Assembly: GCF_018449655.1 (NCBI RefSeq)
Contig: NZ_JAAVUX010000008.1
Location: forward strand, 1-64,000
Direction: 5' to 3'
From: Pseudomonas sp. dw_358
GTDB lineage: Bacteria; Pseudomonadota; Gammaproteobacteria; Pseudomonadales; Pseudomonadaceae
Length of the DNA stretch: 64,000 nt
The notes under the pieces were generated by a model, which was given only the letters and a program-made list of their open reading frames with translations, was not told where the DNA came from and did not search any database. Below are positions 62,407 to 64,000 of this stretch, one piece after another. The first letter of the stretch is position 1. Each line of letters begins with the position of its first letter. The position numbers were made by a program, and so were the translations under genes.

Positions 62407-63285
62407 ATGTCAGACGTAACAGTAATCGGGCTGGGGAATATGGGCAGCGCGCTGGTCCGCGCGTTTGCCCGGGGCAGACGTTCCATCAGCGTCTGGAACC
62501 GCTCGCCGGGGCGTACCGTGGACGCGCCGGTGGACTACGCGGCGAGCCTGGGCGAGGCAATCGCCGCCAGCCCCTTGACCGTGGTCTGCGTGGCCGACAA
62601 CGGCGTGCTCGCGGCACTCCTGCAGGACCCCGCCGCCCAGGCCAGCCTGACCGGACGCACGCTGGTCAACCTCAACACCGGCACCCCCCGGGAAGCCGCG
62701 CAGATTCGCGAACAGGTCCTGGCCAGCGGCGCCGACTACCTGGACGGCGTGATCCCGCTATACCCTACGTACGTTGGTCAGCGCGATGTCGGCCTGTTCT
62801 ATTCAGGCAGCAGCGAGGTCTGGGCCCGGCACCAGGCAGTGCTCGACGACCTCGGCGGGATCTCCTGGCACACCGGCGAGGCCATTGAGGGCGCGGCGGC
62901 CCTGGACATGGGCCTGTGCATCGGCATGTACCACAACATGATGGCGGCTTTCCTCGAGTCCGCGGTCTTCGTCCAGCGCAGCGGCGTTTCCCTGGACAAG
63001 ACCCTGCGAGTCGCCCGTGAGTGCGTGGATGTGCTGCACGACCAGATGCAGAAGGCCATCGACGAACTGGCCGGCGGCGCCTTCGCTCCCACCGACCAGT
63101 CCAGCATCGACGTGCACTTGCATACCTGCAAGATGGCGGCCCGGGCCATGAGCCCGTTGTCACACGGCCGAGAACTGCACCTGGTGTCGACATTGACCGA
63201 CTTGCAAAAGGCCAGGGACGCCGGCTACGGCGCCATGTCGATGCCGGCCATCACCGCCACCTTCAGCCAGGAGCGCGGCCAATGA
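62407..63285 (+). CDS. NAD(P)-dependent oxidoreductase, imine reductase-like
   Basis: A 292-residue protein of the 6-phosphogluconate/beta-hydroxyacid dehydrogenase superfamily: the Rossmann start VTVIGLGNMGSALVRAFARG and SVWNRSPGRT, then the helical dimerisation domain (GAAALDMGLCIGMYHNMMAA). The Arg after the second strand (WNRSPGR) suggests NADPH. The short length and the segment DYLDGVIPLYPTYVGQRDVG are like imine reductases. It could reduce a cyclic imine formed after amine oxidation. GGGAG precedes ATG 62407. Confidence 0.8.
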   Translation: MSDVTVIGLGNMGSALVRAFARGRRSISVWNRSPGRTVDAPVDYAASLGEAIAASPLTVVCVADNGVLAALLQDPAAQASLTGRTLVNLNTGTPREAAQIREQVLASGADYLDGVIPLYPTYVGQRDVGLFYSGSSEVWARHQAVLDDLGGISWHTGEAIEGAAALDMGLCIGMYHNMMAAFLESAVFVQRSGVSLDKTLRVARECVDVLHDQMQKAIDELAGGAFAPTDQSSIDVHLHTCKMAARAMSPLSHGRELHLVSTLTDLQKARDAGYGAMSMPAITATFSQERGQ

Positions 63286-64000
63286 GCGGTGCCGAACCGC
63301 GGCTGCGCGCCGTTCTCTACGGCGTCGGCGCCATGAACCTGATGGCCGCGCGCATGGCCCGCGACCACGGCGTGGAGATTGTCGGCGCTATCGCCCGCAG
63401 CCCGGACAAGGTCGGGCGCGACCTCGACCTGCTGGCCGGTCTGGCGCAACCCTGCGGTGTGCAGGTGGACAGCAACGCCGAGCGCGTGCTCGCCAGCACC
63501 CGCCCGGACATCGTCCTGCATGCCACGCAAAGCTACCTGCCGGATGTCTTCGAGCAGTTGGCACTGTGCGTGCGCCATGGCGCCAACGTGCTGACCATCG
63601 CCGAAGAGTGCCTGTATCCGTGGCACACCTCGCCGCAGCTCAGCCAGCAGCTCGACGCGCTGGCCCGCGAAAACGGGGTGACCGTCACTGGCGGCGGCCA
63701 TCAGGACGGCTTCTGGGTCAACATGATCTGCCAACTGATGGGCACCGCCCACCGGGTCGAGGCCGTGCACGGCCGCTCGCAGTGGAACGTCGACGAGTTC
63801 GGCCTGGAAGTGCTGCGCAGCCGTCATGTAGGCAAGACCCTGGCCGCGTTTCGCCAGGACACCGAAGGCCAGACGCTGCCGCCCTCGTTCGGCCAGAACG
63901 TGCTCGGCGCCCTCGCCCACGCCAACGACTTCGACATCGCCGAACACCGCTATAGCTTGGAGCCGGTGCTGGCCGAACAGGACACCTGGTCCAACACCCT
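63282..64000 (+). CDS. 2,4-diaminopentanoate dehydrogenase / DapB-like protein (partial)
   Basis: The first 239 residues of a dehydrogenase with a DapB-type N-terminal fold (LRAVLYGVGAMNLMAARMAR; DHGVEIVGAIARSPDKVGRD), followed by VLHATQSYLPDVFEQLALCV and NVLTIAEECLYPWHTSP, a pattern of 2,4-diaminopentanoate dehydrogenase-like proteins. These oxidatively deaminate a diamino acid with NAD(P). The ATG overlaps the preceding stop (63282-63285). The gene continues past the window end. Confidence 0.75.
   Translation, partial: MSGAEPRLRAVLYGVGAMNLMAARMARDHGVEIVGAIARSPDKVGRDLDLLAGLAQPCGVQVDSNAERVLASTRPDIVLHATQSYLPDVFEQLALCVRHGANVLTIAEECLYPWHTSPQLSQQLDALARENGVTVTGGGHQDGFWVNMICQLMGTAHRVEAVHGRSQWNVDEFGLEVLRSRHVGKTLAAFRQDTEGQTLPPSFGQNVLGALAHANDFDIAEHRYSLEPVLAEQDTWSNT

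Noticed and set aside
1..64000. CRISPR arrays, tRNA or rRNA genes, insertion sequences and prophage genes
   Set aside because: I looked for regularly spaced repeats, cloverleaf sequences with CCA ends, transposase motifs and phage structural genes, and found none.

Overview
The window is a chromosomal segment of a Pseudomonas, most likely of the P. fluorescens/putida side of the genus. The grounds are the moderately high GC, the close match of one operon to the 4-hydroxyacetophenone (hap) cluster of P. fluorescens ACB, a Pseudomonas-type membrane glucose dehydrogenase, a REP-like element and a large number of LysR regulators. No rRNA, tRNA, CRISPR array or intact insertion sequence was seen.

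Region 1 (1-10.2 kb) is an amino/guanidino-compound utilisation locus. It holds a GABA-aminotransferase start (cut by the window edge), a PhyH-type 2-oxoglutarate dioxygenase, a four-gene polar amino acid ABC transporter resembling the ectoine system EhuABCD, a EutA/arylmalonate-decarboxylase relative, a LysR regulator, a guanidinobutyrase (gbuA-like), a DUF2848 protein, a D-2-hydroxyacid dehydrogenase and a GST. The parts suggest import of a guanidino or amino solute and processing through a GABA-like intermediate. The true substrate is unknown. A cysteine hydrolase and a DUF2867 protein follow (10.3-11.7 kb).

Region 2 (12.0-28.7 kb) is a stress/accessory island: a double-domain KaiC-like ATPase overlapping a hybrid histidine kinase, a second histidine kinase, small hydrophilic and membrane stress proteins, a sugar-phosphate-isomerase-like protein, PA2169-family and DUF892 helical-bundle proteins, manganese catalase, Hsp20, an LPS-kinase-like protein, TetR and darcynin. 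It shows erosion: a ligD remnant, a chimeric SRPBCC-alcohol dehydrogenase gene, a pair of small paralogous ORFs and an SDR pseudogene.

Region 3 (29.4-50.2 kb) is centred on a complete hapCDEFGHIBA operon, transcribed on the minus strand in the same order as in strain ACB. It runs 4-hydroxyacetophenone -> 4-hydroxyphenyl acetate (HapA) -> hydroquinone (HapB) -> 4-hydroxymuconic semialdehyde (HapCD) -> maleylacetate (HapE) -> beta-ketoadipate (HapF), with HapG, HapH and HapI as accessory proteins. A divergent outer-membrane barrel, LysR/IclR/TetR regulators, an SDR, a type II NADH dehydrogenase and an AaeX-HlyD-FUSC aromatic efflux module flank it. An inverted TGTTCGCG repeat between hapC and the porin is a candidate operator.

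Region 4 (50.3-58.1 kb) has an orphan OprM-type outer membrane factor, a degenerate SDR, remnants of IclR and LysR regulators, PQQ glucose dehydrogenase (gcd), a cupin and two convergent LysR genes.

Region 5 (58.2-64.0 kb) is visibly more GC-rich. It carries a GlcG-like exported protein and, behind two near-identical TGTTCAYATGAACA palindromes, a tight operon of a PhyH-type dioxygenase, a copper amine oxidase, a small membrane protein, an imine-reductase-like dehydrogenase and a diaminopentanoate-dehydrogenase-like protein cut by the window end. This looks like an amine-converting pathway that I cannot match to a named one. Together with region 1 it is the best candidate for undescribed biology here.
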